Source: Vineibacter terrae
Lineage (GTDB): Bacteria; Pseudomonadota; Alphaproteobacteria; Reyranellales; Reyranellaceae
NCBI RefSeq assembly: GCF_008039615.1
Contig: NZ_VDUZ01000005.1
Coordinates: 62,001-126,000, forward strand
Length of the DNA stretch: 64,000 bases
Reading direction: 5' to 3'
Shown: one piece after another, positions 15,995 to 24,282 of the stretch
Layout of the letters: every line of letters begins with the position of its first letter
How positions within the stretch are numbered: the stretch's first letter is position 1
Position numbers and translations under genes: made by a program
The notes under the pieces: generated by a model
The model's database searches: none
What the model was told of the DNA's origin: nothing
Seen by the model: the letters and a program-made list of their open reading frames with translations, nothing else

Positions 15995-16849
15995 ATGACT
16001 CCCCTCATCGAACGCGACCTGCGGCCACAGGACGCCGAGGCGGCATGGACGCTGTCGATCGAAGCCGGCTGGAACCAGAACGTCGCCGACTGGCGCTTCA
16101 TGCTGACCCACGGCAAGGCATTGGGCGTCGTCGACGACACCGGGACCTGGGTCGCCAGCGCGCTGGCGCTGCCGCTGGGGGCCAGGCTGTCGTGGCTCAG
16201 CATGGTGCTGGTGACCCAGGCCCAGCGTCGCCGCGGCCTGGGCACGGCGCTGCTGAAGCGCTGCCTGGCGCATGTCGAGGCGCGGGGGGCGGCGGCCGGC
16301 CTGGATGCTACCGAGCTGGGCCGTCCCGTCTACCTGCCGCTGGGCTTCCGCGATCTGTACCGCATTCCGCGCTGGCACATCGACCGCGCCGGCGATCCGG
16401 TGCCGCCGCCGGCCGACGTGCTGCTGCGACCCATGCTCGAGGCCGACCTCGTGCGCGTCTCCACCTTCGACGTCGCGCGCAGCGCCATGGAGCGCGGCTA
16501 CATCCTGGCCCATCTGCGGACGCGCCGCCCCGATCTGGCATGGATCGCCGAGCGCGATGGTCGCGTCGCGGGCTATGCCGTGGGCCGCGAAGGCCGGGCT
16601 GCGACCTCGATCGGCCCGATCGTGGCTGATGAGGAGGGTATCGGCCTGGCGCTCGCCAGCCGGGCGCTGGCGGCGGCGCCGGGGCCGTTCCTGATGGACG
16701 TGCCCGATACCCATGACGAGGTGGCGCGCTGGCTGCGCGCCGCCGGCGCCACGTCGCCCCGCGCCTTCGTGCGCATGCTGCGCGGCGCGCTGCCCGGGCT
16801 GGAGCGCGACCGTCATATCATCGCGCTGGCCGGGGCGGAGCTGGCATGA
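15995..16849 (+). CDS. GNAT family N-acetyltransferase
   Basis: 284 residues, longer than a single GNAT domain; two GNAT-like halves are likely. The first has the acetyl-CoA loop QRRRGLGTALLKRCL (residues about 72-86) after the strand LSMVLV. The second half (from about residue 135, LLRPMLEADL) resembles a degenerate copy, with GYAVGREG and IVADEEGIGLALASRAL. ATG 15995 follows AGAAGG supplied by the repeat element. The stop overlaps the TetR start. Its acetyl acceptor is unknown. Confidence 0.85.
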   Translation: MTPLIERDLRPQDAEAAWTLSIEAGWNQNVADWRFMLTHGKALGVVDDTGTWVASALALPLGARLSWLSMVLVTQAQRRRGLGTALLKRCLAHVEARGAAAGLDATELGRPVYLPLGFRDLYRIPRWHIDRAGDPVPPPADVLLRPMLEADLVRVSTFDVARSAMERGYILAHLRTRRPDLAWIAERDGRVAGYAVGREGRAATSIGPIVADEEGIGLALASRALAAAPGPFLMDVPDTHDEVARWLRAAGATSPRAFVRMLRGALPGLERDRHIIALAGAELA

Positions 16850-17532
16850 CCGCCGTCAAGCGTGGCGAGCGCTCCAACCGCAAGCGAAAGGTCGCGGTCG
16901 ATGACATCGGCGCCGCGCGCACGCGCGATCCCGAGCGCACGCGCGCGCGCATCCTGGAGGCGGCCACCGACGAGTTCTCGCAGCGCGGCCTGGGCGGCGC
17001 CCGCGTCGACGCCATCGCGCGCCGGGCCGGCGCCAACAAGCGCATGCTCTACCACTACTTCGGCAACAAGGAGGGCCTGTTCCTGGCGGTGATGGAGCAC
17101 ACCTATGCCCATATCCGCACCCAGGAGGAGGCGCTGCACCTGGACGACCTGGCGCCGGTGCAGGCGATGCGGCGCCTGATGCGCTTCACCTTCCGCTATT
17201 TCCTGGGCAATCCGCATTTCATCGTGCTGCTCAACAGCGAGAACCTGCACCGCGCCCGGCATATCCGCCGCTCGCCGCGCGTGAAGGCGATCAACAGCCC
17301 GCTGATCGAGGCCCTGGGCCGCGTGCTGCGCCGCGGCCGCGCCGCCGGCCTGTTCCGCAGCGGCGTCGATCCGCTGCAGCTCTACATGTCGATCGCCGGC
17401 GTCTGCTACTTCTACTTCTCCAACATCCATACGCTGTCGACCATCTTCGACCGCGACCTGATGTCGTCGTCGGCGCTGGCCGCGCGCGAGCGCCACGTCA
17501 TCGACGTGATCATGGGCTACCTGCGGGCGTGA
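16846..17532 (+). CDS. TetR family transcriptional regulator
   Basis: 228 residues. A basic N-terminal tail is followed by the TetR helix-turn-helix at about residues 27-75 (TRARILEAATDEFSQRGLGG, then RRAGANKRMLYHYFGNKEGLF). The rest is the helical ligand-binding domain with MRFTFRYFLGNPHFIVLLNSE. Its ATG overlaps the GNAT stop, so it is the last gene of the catabolic operon it probably controls. The AAGTAAC-N6-GTTACTT palindromes before this operon, before tctC and before the operon at 35807 are of the size and symmetry expected for a TetR dimer. That assignment is inference from proximity. Confidence 0.92.
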   Translation: MTAVKRGERSNRKRKVAVDDIGAARTRDPERTRARILEAATDEFSQRGLGGARVDAIARRAGANKRMLYHYFGNKEGLFLAVMEHTYAHIRTQEEALHLDDLAPVQAMRRLMRFTFRYFLGNPHFIVLLNSENLHRARHIRRSPRVKAINSPLIEALGRVLRRGRAAGLFRSGVDPLQLYMSIAGVCYFYFSNIHTLSTIFDRDLMSSSALAARERHVIDVIMGYLRA

Positions 17533-17564
17533 GCCGGCGCGTCCGGCACACGTGTAGCCCTCCT

Positions 17565-17650
17565 GTCATCCCGAGCGCAGCGAGGGATCTCCCGCGGCAA
17601 GGCGCACGGTGCGCCATTCGCGGGGGATCCCTCGCTGCGCTCGGGATGAC
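17565..17650. repeat. Inverted repeat, family C copy 1
   Basis: Perfect 25-bp arms: GTCATCCCGAGCGCAGCGAG(GGATC) at 17565-17589 and its complement at 17626-17650, around a 36-base GC-rich centre that itself pairs (GGCGCACGGTGCGCC). Related copies: 35619-35704 (diverged) and 36905-36931 (short). It follows the TetR stop by 33 bases and could also end that transcript. Confidence 0.88.
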
Positions 17651-17665
17651 GGCAGCGCCTACGGG

Positions 17666-17977
17666 ATGGTCCATGTCGTGCGCGGCCATCCCCAGATGTT
17701 CAACAACCTGGTAAGCAATCCGCCGGTCGCGCCGGCCACGTTCGATCTGACGAACCTTCGAGACAATCTGCGCGCCGTCACGGCGCAGCCGGGCGTCGGC
17801 GTGCGGTGGGTGGCGAAGCAGATCAACAATGGCCGCTATGTCATCCACGGCGTCTCGGCCAGCACCCACCAGCACGCCATGCTGGTCGTGGACAACACCT
17901 ACAAGCTGATCACCGGCTATCCGGGACAGAACATGGGCGGCCTGGGCCAGGCGCCGGTCAAGATCCGCGAGTGGTGA
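17666..17977 (+). CDS. Hypothetical protein, possibly truncated at its 5' end
   Basis: 103 residues from ATG 17666, with no recognised motif. The sequence (LRDNLRAVTAQPGVGVRWV, YVIHGVSASTHQHAMLVVD, YKLITGYPGQNMGG) looks like a real folded small domain. The frame continues upstream into the family C inverted repeat, so an original N-terminus may have been replaced by the element. There is no clear ribosome site. A remnant of a larger protein is as likely as a functional small gene. Confidence 0.4.
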   Translation: MVHVVRGHPQMFNNLVSNPPVAPATFDLTNLRDNLRAVTAQPGVGVRWVAKQINNGRYVIHGVSASTHQHAMLVVDNTYKLITGYPGQNMGGLGQAPVKIREW

Positions 17978-18064
17978 TGGTCGCGATGCTGTGAACGCCG
18001 CGCCCTGGAATCGGGCCCGTGAACCTGGGAAGCTGTGCCGACGAAGCTTGATCGCGAGGTCGGC

Positions 18065-18883
18065 ATGCGCGCGCATCGGTCGTCCATCGGTCTTGTGCTG
18101 GCGGCGCTGGCCGCCGCCGGCTTGGTTGCGTCAGGCGCGATGGCGCAGACTGTCGACCGGCTCTATGTCATGGATTGCGGCCACAACGCCGCCAGCGACC
18201 AGTCGCGCTGGTCGCCGGGCGTCAATGTCGGCAAGCCGATCGAGCTCTCGGACAATTGCTATCTGATCCGGCACGGCGTCGACTGGCTGTTGTGGGATAC
18301 CGGCTATCCCGATGCCGTGGCCGAGAAGCCGCTGGTGACGCCCGTCGGCACGGCGACGCGCGCCAAGACCCTGGCGGCGCAGCTTGCCGAAGCAGGCGTC
18401 AAGCCGGCCGATATCCGCTTCGTGGCCGTCTCGCATACCCATGGCGATCATGTCGGCAATGTCGACATGTTCCCGCAATCGACAGTGCTGATCCAGAAGG
18501 CCGAAGTCGATTGGGCCTTCGCGCCCGACAAGAAGCCGCCTTTCATCATCGAGCGGCCGATTCGCAAGCTGGAAGGCGACCTCGACGTCTTCGGCGACGG
18601 CAGCGTCACCATCATCGCCACGCCGGGCCATACGCCCGGCCACCAGTCGCTGCTGGTGCACCTCGCGAAGACGGGCTGGCTGGTGCTCAGCGGCGATGCT
18701 GCCCATTTCAAGGACAACTGGGACAACCGCCGCGTGGCCTCGATGAACACCAGCGCCGAGCAGACCCAGGCATCGTTCAAGCGCATCGCCGACCTGCTGG
18801 CGGAGAAGAAGGCCCAGCTCTGGATCAACCACGACAAGCCGCAAAGCCTGAGCCAGAAGCACGCGCCTGCGTTCTACGATTGA
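18065..18883 (+). CDS. Secreted metallo-beta-lactamase fold hydrolase (lactonase-like)
   Basis: 272 residues with a signal peptide (residues about 1-28, LVLAALAAAGLVASGAMA before QTVDRLY). The metal motif SHTHGDHVG places HxHxDH at residues 124-129; further ligands lie in TPGHTPGHQSLL and SGDAAHF, with a final histidine in WINHDKP. The arrangement and the DCGHN and DTGYPD segments resemble N-acyl-homoserine-lactonase-type MBL enzymes exported to the periplasm. ATG 18065 is chosen because the signal peptide starts there; an ATG 30 bases upstream adds a non-signal extension. It stands alone. Confidence 0.87.
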   Translation: MRAHRSSIGLVLAALAAAGLVASGAMAQTVDRLYVMDCGHNAASDQSRWSPGVNVGKPIELSDNCYLIRHGVDWLLWDTGYPDAVAEKPLVTPVGTATRAKTLAAQLAEAGVKPADIRFVAVSHTHGDHVGNVDMFPQSTVLIQKAEVDWAFAPDKKPPFIIERPIRKLEGDLDVFGDGSVTIIATPGHTPGHQSLLVHLAKTGWLVLSGDAAHFKDNWDNRRVASMNTSAEQTQASFKRIADLLAEKKAQLWINHDKPQSLSQKHAPAFYD

Positions 18884-19262
18884 GATTCTGATCCTGAGCA
18901 CGGTGAAGGGCCAGTGACGGGTCCGCAACCGGACGCTGCTGCTTCCAGTGTTTCCTTCAGTCTGCTGCAACTTGAAGTAGGTGCCAGATCCCTGGCGCGG
19001 TTCCCGAAGGGTGTCCGTCGAGTTGGTAGCAGTACCCGCCAGGCATCTGCCGCCACTGGCACGTCTCGCGCGCCAGTCCAAACACCGATGTGACCGAGTC
19101 TTGGCATTCCAGGACGACGGAAATATCCATGGAACAATACTACTGCTGGTGCTATAATTGAATTCTTATCCGACTATGAATTTTAAAAGTAGTCGTTTCA
19201 ATGGGTCAGTATACCGTGCCTTCTCGTGACCGCTGGAACTTCAGGCTCGGGAGGAACGACCA
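18884..19262. other. Intergenic region without a gene; AT-rich promoter end
   Basis: No open frame here has convincing protein-like composition. The first 230 bases hold no clear repeat. The last 150 become AT-rich, matching the lower GC of the next three genes, and contain a good -10 box (see 19130-19158). This is the left boundary of the composition shift. Confidence 0.6.
19130..19158 (+). promoter_or_regulatory. Candidate sigma70-type promoter for the GMC cassette
   Basis: TATAAT at 19153-19158 is a perfect -10 hexamer in AT-rich DNA, with a weak -35 (TGGAAC, 19130-19135) 17 bases before it. It lies about 105 bases upstream of ATG 19263. The long leader contains another AT-rich run (TTTTAAAAG). 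Confidence 0.45.
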
Positions 19263-19700
19263 ATGGATGACATCACGGCATTCATGGAGCTGTCTGCTCT
19301 ACTGACAGGTCACGACAACATTGTGATCGACCCTGAAGACAAGGCTTTCAGCGAGCCCATTGCCAAGGAATATCAGCGCCGGCTTATGGCGGTCTTCTCG
19401 ACACGGCTGCCGGCGCTCCAGGACGCATACAAGGCCATCGGATCCGCAACACCGAAGCCGCCAATCAACGATGCGCTGCTGGCCCAGTTGCGCGCAACGC
19501 CGGAGTTCGCCGCCCACGAGTTCGTGGCCAAGCAAATCGTGAACATTTGGTACTTCTCCCAGTTCAAGGCCGAGGACACACCGGCCGCGCCGTTCCTGGA
19601 CGGCGGTTTCTACGAGGAGGGTTTGGTCTGGCCCTTGATCAAGGCGCATCCAATCGGCTTTTCGCACCAGCCGCACGGTTATTGGATGAGGCAACCGTGA
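19263..19700 (+). CDS. Small subunit of an FAD-dependent sugar/alcohol dehydrogenase (sorbitol dehydrogenase-like)
   Basis: 145 residues: FMELSALLTGHDNIVIDP at the start, a helical middle, then VNIWYFSQFKAED and the tail HPIGFSHQPHGYWMRQP. This resembles the small subunit of membrane-bound FAD-type sorbitol or gluconate dehydrogenases, which chaperones and exports the large GMC subunit. Unlike usual examples there is no Tat signal: the protein begins directly with MDDITAFMELS. The large subunit follows after 37 bases; no cytochrome c subunit is seen. Codon use and GC are lower than in the surrounding genes, hinting at transfer. Confidence 0.72.
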   Translation: MDDITAFMELSALLTGHDNIVIDPEDKAFSEPIAKEYQRRLMAVFSTRLPALQDAYKAIGSATPKPPINDALLAQLRATPEFAAHEFVAKQIVNIWYFSQFKAEDTPAAPFLDGGFYEEGLVWPLIKAHPIGFSHQPHGYWMRQP

Positions 19701-19737
19701 GCGCGGATTAGCCCAACGCGTGTGACAGGGGGCGATC

Positions 19738-21435
19738 ATGACAAACCAACACGATATCATCATTGTCGGGTCAGGAGTCGCGGGCGCCTTGTGCGCATGG
19801 AAGCTCAGTCAATATGGCCGCTACAGAATCTTGATCCTTGAGGCCGGCGATAACGGGGTCACCCATGGGCAGCGGATCGAATTCCATCACACGATGGATG
19901 TTCAGGGTAATCGGGGCGACATGTATGCTCCGTACATGGATCTCGAAAGCCGGATCTTCGCACCCGTAGCCGAGAAAGCCCAGCGGGAGCTCGTGGATCA
20001 GAGGAACGACCCGAAGAACTACTACGACTATACCAACGCGACCAAGGATCCGTTCAAGGCCGGGTACAATCGGATGGTCGGCGGAAGCACATGGTCGTGG
20101 CGAGGAAACACACCGCGGTTCATCCCGAGCGACTTCAAGCTGAAGAGCAATTTCGGGGTCGGCCGCGATTGGCCGATCGACTACCACGAACTCGAACCCT
20201 GGTATTGCCAGGCCGAAGACGAACTCGGGGTTTCCGGGAACCACGAAGAGTGGGATGGATTGCACGGCGGATATCGGAGCCGGCCGTTTCCGATGCGCGG
20301 GATTCCGCTGGGCTACGCCGATCAGCAGGTCAAGCAACGCATCGAGGGAAAGATAGCGCGGGGAATGAAGATCCGCGTCGTGACCACGCCGCAGGCTCGA
20401 AATTCCATCGACTACGATGGCCGACCGGCCTGCGAGGGTCATTCGAATTGCATCCCCCTGTGTCCGATCCAGGCCAAGTATGACGCCACGGTGCACCTGC
20501 GACGGGTGCTCAAGGATCCGCGCGTGGAACTCAGGAAGGCGGCCGTCGTGACCCGTCTCGAGACGGGTGGGGACGGGCGAGTATCCGAGGTGTACTACAA
20601 GAACTGGCGCTCTGACGATCCACAGAAGGAACATTCCGTTAGCGCCGACATGGTCGTGCTGGCTGCGCACGCGATCGAGACCCCGAAAATCCTGCTCATG
20701 TCCAACGATCTCGCCAACAAGAGCGGACAGGTTGGACGGAACCTGATGGATCACGTCCAGTTCGAGGTAATCGCGTCGTTTCCGGTGCCTCTCTATCCCT
20801 TCCGCGGGCCGCAAAGCATCGCCAGCATCGAGGAATTCCGCGATGGCGCCTTCCGCGACACGCGCAGTGCCTTTCGCATGACCATCGGCAATGACGGCTG
20901 GGGGCGTACCGGCTCTCCGGCAACCGTCATCGACAAATTGTTGAGGAGCGGGAACTACGGGTCAGCACTGCCGCCGGCGATCGGCGATCAGATTCCGAAA
21001 ATGCTGCGCCTGAGCTTCTCCACGGAGATGCTCGCCGAGCGGGGCAATCGCGTTGAGCTGTCGACGAACAAGGACGTTCTGGGGATTCCGCGGCCGCTCT
21101 TCACGTTCGACGTCGGCGACTACACGCGGTTGGCGTTACGAGAGGGCTTCGAAACCGCGAAAGAGTTGTTCGGTATGATGGGGGCGACGGTTGTCGGTGA
21201 GCAAACGATGCCGGAAGGAAAATGGAACACCGCGGCGCATATCATGGGAACGTGCATCATGGGAGACGACCCGACGAACTCGGTCGTTGACCGGTGGGGT
21301 CGGGCCCACGACGTGCCGAATCTCTGGGTCGTCGGCTCGAGCGTGTTTCCGACCAGCGCGACGGCGAACCCGACTCTGACGCTCGCGGCGCTGTCCTTGC
21401 GCACGGCGGCGGCGATCAGTCGGCAGATGCCGTAG
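19738..21435 (+). CDS. GMC family FAD oxidoreductase (large dehydrogenase subunit)
   Basis: 565 residues. The FAD-binding GSGVAGAL is near residues 10-18, a GMC segment GGSTWSWRGNTPRF near 117, and the C-terminal signature NPTLTLAALSLRTA near 545. The catalytic region reads AAHIMGTCIMG. Three cysteines, C232-x5-C238-x3-C242 in CEGHSNCIPLCP, resemble the Fe-S cluster site of bacterial FAD glucose dehydrogenase-type enzymes, which pass electrons onward instead of to oxygen. With the preceding small subunit it should form a two-subunit sugar or polyol dehydrogenase. Lack of an export signal on either subunit is unusual. GC is lower than in neighbours. Confidence 0.88.
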   Translation: MTNQHDIIIVGSGVAGALCAWKLSQYGRYRILILEAGDNGVTHGQRIEFHHTMDVQGNRGDMYAPYMDLESRIFAPVAEKAQRELVDQRNDPKNYYDYTNATKDPFKAGYNRMVGGSTWSWRGNTPRFIPSDFKLKSNFGVGRDWPIDYHELEPWYCQAEDELGVSGNHEEWDGLHGGYRSRPFPMRGIPLGYADQQVKQRIEGKIARGMKIRVVTTPQARNSIDYDGRPACEGHSNCIPLCPIQAKYDATVHLRRVLKDPRVELRKAAVVTRLETGGDGRVSEVYYKNWRSDDPQKEHSVSADMVVLAAHAIETPKILLMSNDLANKSGQVGRNLMDHVQFEVIASFPVPLYPFRGPQSIASIEEFRDGAFRDTRSAFRMTIGNDGWGRTGSPATVIDKLLRSGNYGSALPPAIGDQIPKMLRLSFSTEMLAERGNRVELSTNKDVLGIPRPLFTFDVGDYTRLALREGFETAKELFGMMGATVVGEQTMPEGKWNTAAHIMGTCIMGDDPTNSVVDRWGRAHDVPNLWVVGSSVFPTSATANPTLTLAALSLRTAAAISRQMP

Positions 21436-21502
21436 CGCGCCAGAACAATCGGTGGCGCGCGCGAGAACACGTTGTCAGACAACTGGGCTTGGGGGATTGA
21501 CC

Positions 21503-22609
21503 ATGGCCAAACCGGGTTTGCTGACCATCGATGGTGTCATTCGACTCGATCAATTCTGGCCGAAGGGGAAGTCGGATGGAGACACGGTCAAGATAACAAT
21601 TGCCAAGGGCGTCACCGACGCGTTCAAGTTCGCCCGTAGTCCGACCGCCAAGCCCAAGGTCACTCATAAGTTCGACGACGCCCTGAGCTACGACAAGGAG
21701 ACCTTACCGCCGGCATCCATAAAATACGCCAACAAGGTTGTCACCCAGCCGCGCGGCAAAACGAATGCCGGTGTGCGCCAGGTCACGATCCGGATGCAGG
21801 GCATCGACACGCCGGAGCTCCACTACAAGATCTACGATGGCCGTACGGTCGTCCTGATCCCGAAAGCGAACCGCAAGGTCAATGTTGAATACTACCAGCC
21901 GCTCAGTGGGTCTGCCGCACTGGTTCTGCATCGTCTAGTCCAGGCCGTTGGCACGGGCGCTGAGGTTCCCTGCCAGTTCCGCACGCGCGTGAATACCCCC
22001 AGCGAAGCCATCGACAAATACGGACGCTTCGTAGGAGACATCTTCGTGACGGTCGGTGGCACCGATGTAAACTTGAACAACGCAATGCTCGAACAGGGGC
22101 TGGCGGTGCCCGCATTCTATGAGAGCATGTTGAGTCCCGAGATCATCGAGAAGATTTCGGCCGCCAGGACCGGTGCCCAGGTGCCGGATCGACTGGTAAC
22201 GCATTATCATGCCAAGGTCGGGAAACTGAACAAGGGTCTGAAATATGACCTGTTCACAGCGCGCGCCAAGGCAAACCTGCCGCCGATCGGCAGCGACCGT
22301 GGCCTCATCGTCCACCCGAAGCTCTATCGGCGGCTGTGCACGTGGACGATTCTCCGGGACGGCAAGGCCCAGCGACCCAGCAAACCGATACCGTCCACCT
22401 ATGAGGGCTATTTGCGCGAGGATGAGAGCCTCAAGGTCATCTTTCTCACACGTGATTTCCTGAAGCACGCCAGGGCAGCGCCCAAGATCAACTTCTTTCA
22501 GTTCTTCAAGGGCAATACTCTGAAGCTCAGGCCCGAGGACATCGTGTTCCAGGAAGCTCGGTCGAATCTGTTCACCAGCAACGGCACTCCCATCAAAGGG
22601 GGCTGGTGA
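21503..22609 (+). CDS. Staphylococcal-nuclease-like (SNase/TNase) domain protein
   Basis: 368 residues, not exported. The SNase core can be aligned: GDTVKITIAKG, then R97-MQ-G-I-D102-T-P-E105 (catalytic Arg and Glu with the metal Asp of the RxxxxDTPE motif), then D171-K-Y-G-R175 (second catalytic Arg) and LNNAMLEQGLA. Between strands are insertions much longer than in the approximately 150-residue secreted nucleases, and the last 130 residues have no recognised domain. Lack of a signal peptide argues against a scavenging nuclease. It is 67 bases downstream of the GMC gene with similar low GC, so the three form one cassette. ATG 21503 has GGGGGA as ribosome site. Confidence 0.75.
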   Translation: MAKPGLLTIDGVIRLDQFWPKGKSDGDTVKITIAKGVTDAFKFARSPTAKPKVTHKFDDALSYDKETLPPASIKYANKVVTQPRGKTNAGVRQVTIRMQGIDTPELHYKIYDGRTVVLIPKANRKVNVEYYQPLSGSAALVLHRLVQAVGTGAEVPCQFRTRVNTPSEAIDKYGRFVGDIFVTVGGTDVNLNNAMLEQGLAVPAFYESMLSPEIIEKISAARTGAQVPDRLVTHYHAKVGKLNKGLKYDLFTARAKANLPPIGSDRGLIVHPKLYRRLCTWTILRDGKAQRPSKPIPSTYEGYLREDESLKVIFLTRDFLKHARAAPKINFFQFFKGNTLKLRPEDIVFQEARSNLFTSNGTPIKGGW

Positions 22610-22669
22610 CATCCGGCCGGCAAACGATCCTGGCAGCCTTCGGCTCGTTGCGGAGGCACCTTATGATGC

Positions 22670-23893
22670 CTACGACGCCTGCGGCACCGCCCTGCGCAGC
22701 CCGGCACCGCCGGCGGCCGGCGGGCGGAAGGTGAGCGCGATGCCGACGGCGGCGACGCCGAAGATCAGCGAGCCGATATAGAGCCAGCGATAGGCGCCGA
22801 AGGTGTCGAACACCCAGCCGCCCATCCATGGACCCAGCGCCATGCCCAGGCTCGACACCATGGACACGGCGCCGAACGTCGTGCCCATGATGCGGGCGCC
22901 GAAATAGGTGCGCACCAGGATGGCGTAGAGCGGCATGACGCTGCCATAGGCCGTGCCGAACAGGATCGAGAGCGCGTAGAAGCTCGCCAGGTTGTCGACG
23001 ACGAGGTAGAGCGACACCGCCACCGCCTGCAGCGCCAGCCCGAACACGATCGTGGGCTTGGTGCCGATGCGGTCGGCGATCAGCCCGCCGCCGATACGCC
23101 CGCCCAGCCCGGCAAGCCCGGCCGCGCTCAGCACCGTCGTGGCCGCCATCGCCGCGATGCCGCAGCCCATGGCATAGCTCACCATATGGAAGATCGGGCC
23201 CGAATGCGTGGCGCAGCAGGCGAAGAACGTGAGCGCGATGATGGCGAACTGCGGTGTGCGCAGCGCCTGGCCCACGGTCAGGCCTGGATCGTCGGGATCA
23301 GCGGCGATGCTGCCTCCGGCATGCACGGTGCCAGGCGCCGGACGCAGCAGCAGCGCCGTTGGCAGGATCACGCACCAGACCAGGCCGCCCAGGACCAGCA
23401 TGGCGATGCGCCAGTCATAGTCGGTGATCAGCCAGCGCGTGAGTGGCGCCACGGTCATCGACCCCATGCCCATGCCGGCCGATACCAGCGCCGCCGCGAG
23501 GTTGCGGTTCCGCACGATCCAGGCCATCGCCAGGGCGGTCAGCGGCGCGAAGAAGGCGCCGTTGGCCGCGCCGACGATCATGCCGAACAGGATCTGGAAC
23601 GCCGGCAGCGATGTCGTCTGGCTGGCCAGCACCAGGCCGATGCCCAGCAGCGTGGCACCCGCCAGCACCACGATGCGCGTGCCGTAGCGGTCCGACAGCG
23701 CGCCCCAGCCGAGCGATGCCACGCCCATGCACAGGAAGTTGAGCGTGGCGGCCGCCGAGACGCCGCTGCGCGACCAGCCCGTCGCGGTCGAGATCGGCTC
23801 CAGGAAGACTGCGAGCGAGAACATCGCGCCAAAGCCGATGCAGCTCACCACCATGCCGACGGCGACGACGATCCAGCCGTACGAGACCTTCAT
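22670..23893 (-). CDS. MFS transporter (OFA/monocarboxylate-like)
   Basis: 407 residues with twelve predicted membrane segments. It starts MKVSYGWIVVAVGMVVSCIGFG, typical of the oxalate/formate antiporter and monocarboxylate groups. The MFS loop motif between segments 2 and 3 appears as GWGALSDRYGTR, and the second half has GLGGRIGGGLIADRIGTK. ATG 23893 has GGGAGG 4 bases upstream; the open frame extends further but without a ribosome site. It is likely monocistronic. Substrate unknown, probably a small carboxylate. Confidence 0.88.
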   Translation of the reverse strand: MKVSYGWIVVAVGMVVSCIGFGAMFSLAVFLEPISTATGWSRSGVSAAATLNFLCMGVASLGWGALSDRYGTRIVVLAGATLLGIGLVLASQTTSLPAFQILFGMIVGAANGAFFAPLTALAMAWIVRNRNLAAALVSAGMGMGSMTVAPLTRWLITDYDWRIAMLVLGGLVWCVILPTALLLRPAPGTVHAGGSIAADPDDPGLTVGQALRTPQFAIIALTFFACCATHSGPIFHMVSYAMGCGIAAMAATTVLSAAGLAGLGGRIGGGLIADRIGTKPTIVFGLALQAVAVSLYLVVDNLASFYALSILFGTAYGSVMPLYAILVRTYFGARIMGTTFGAVSMVSSLGMALGPWMGGWVFDTFGAYRWLYIGSLIFGVAAVGIALTFRPPAAGGAGLRRAVPQAS

Positions 23894-24282
23894 GTTTCCT
23901 CCCGCGCCCCGTATCCCGGCTGTCGTGTTCCGACATGCCGGCCCGGCGGCGTCGAAAGGATTGAACCAGCTTTCCCTCGCGTTGTCGCCCATGCCGCAAG
24001 CAGGGCTGGCTTCCGACAAAGCCGCGGTCGGGGAGGTGCGATTAAGAGTCAAGGGTATCGCATGTGGCCGCAGCCCGACGCTGCTGTCATCCCTCTGTAC
24101 TGCTGACCTCAAGCATCTTCGCAAGCCGCAGTGATTTTTGTAGCCTTCATGGTGAGCACAGGTGAATGCGAAGCATTCACCTGCTCACCATGAAGCACTC
24201 CTCCGCCATTTGGTTGCGGCCAACGGCTGCGCTGTGCTCAGGGTGCGAGCCGGCTATGCGACCCCAACGGCCGTGGTGAGCA
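23894..24282. other. Intergenic region with a strong hairpin, no gene
   Basis: 389 bases between the MFS start and the cupin stop. The half nearest the MFS gene has only the ribosome site and leader. The half nearest the cupin holds the hairpin at 24145-24195 and a second GGTGAGCAC word at about 24275, so the region may carry a degenerate repeat pair. Confidence 0.6.
24145..24195. repeat. Long near-perfect hairpin
   Basis: Left arm 24145-24169 (CTTCATGGTGAGCA, then CAGGTGAATGC) pairs with right arm 24173-24195 across a GAA loop; the only flaw is a 2-base bulge. It is unlike the other repeat families here. It lies 88 bases beyond the cupin stop, where it could end or protect that transcript, but a T-run is missing. 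Confidence 0.75.

Noticed and set aside
18884-19129. Possible coding remnant on either strand
   Set aside because: Short frames only, no similarity recognised, composition not protein-like.
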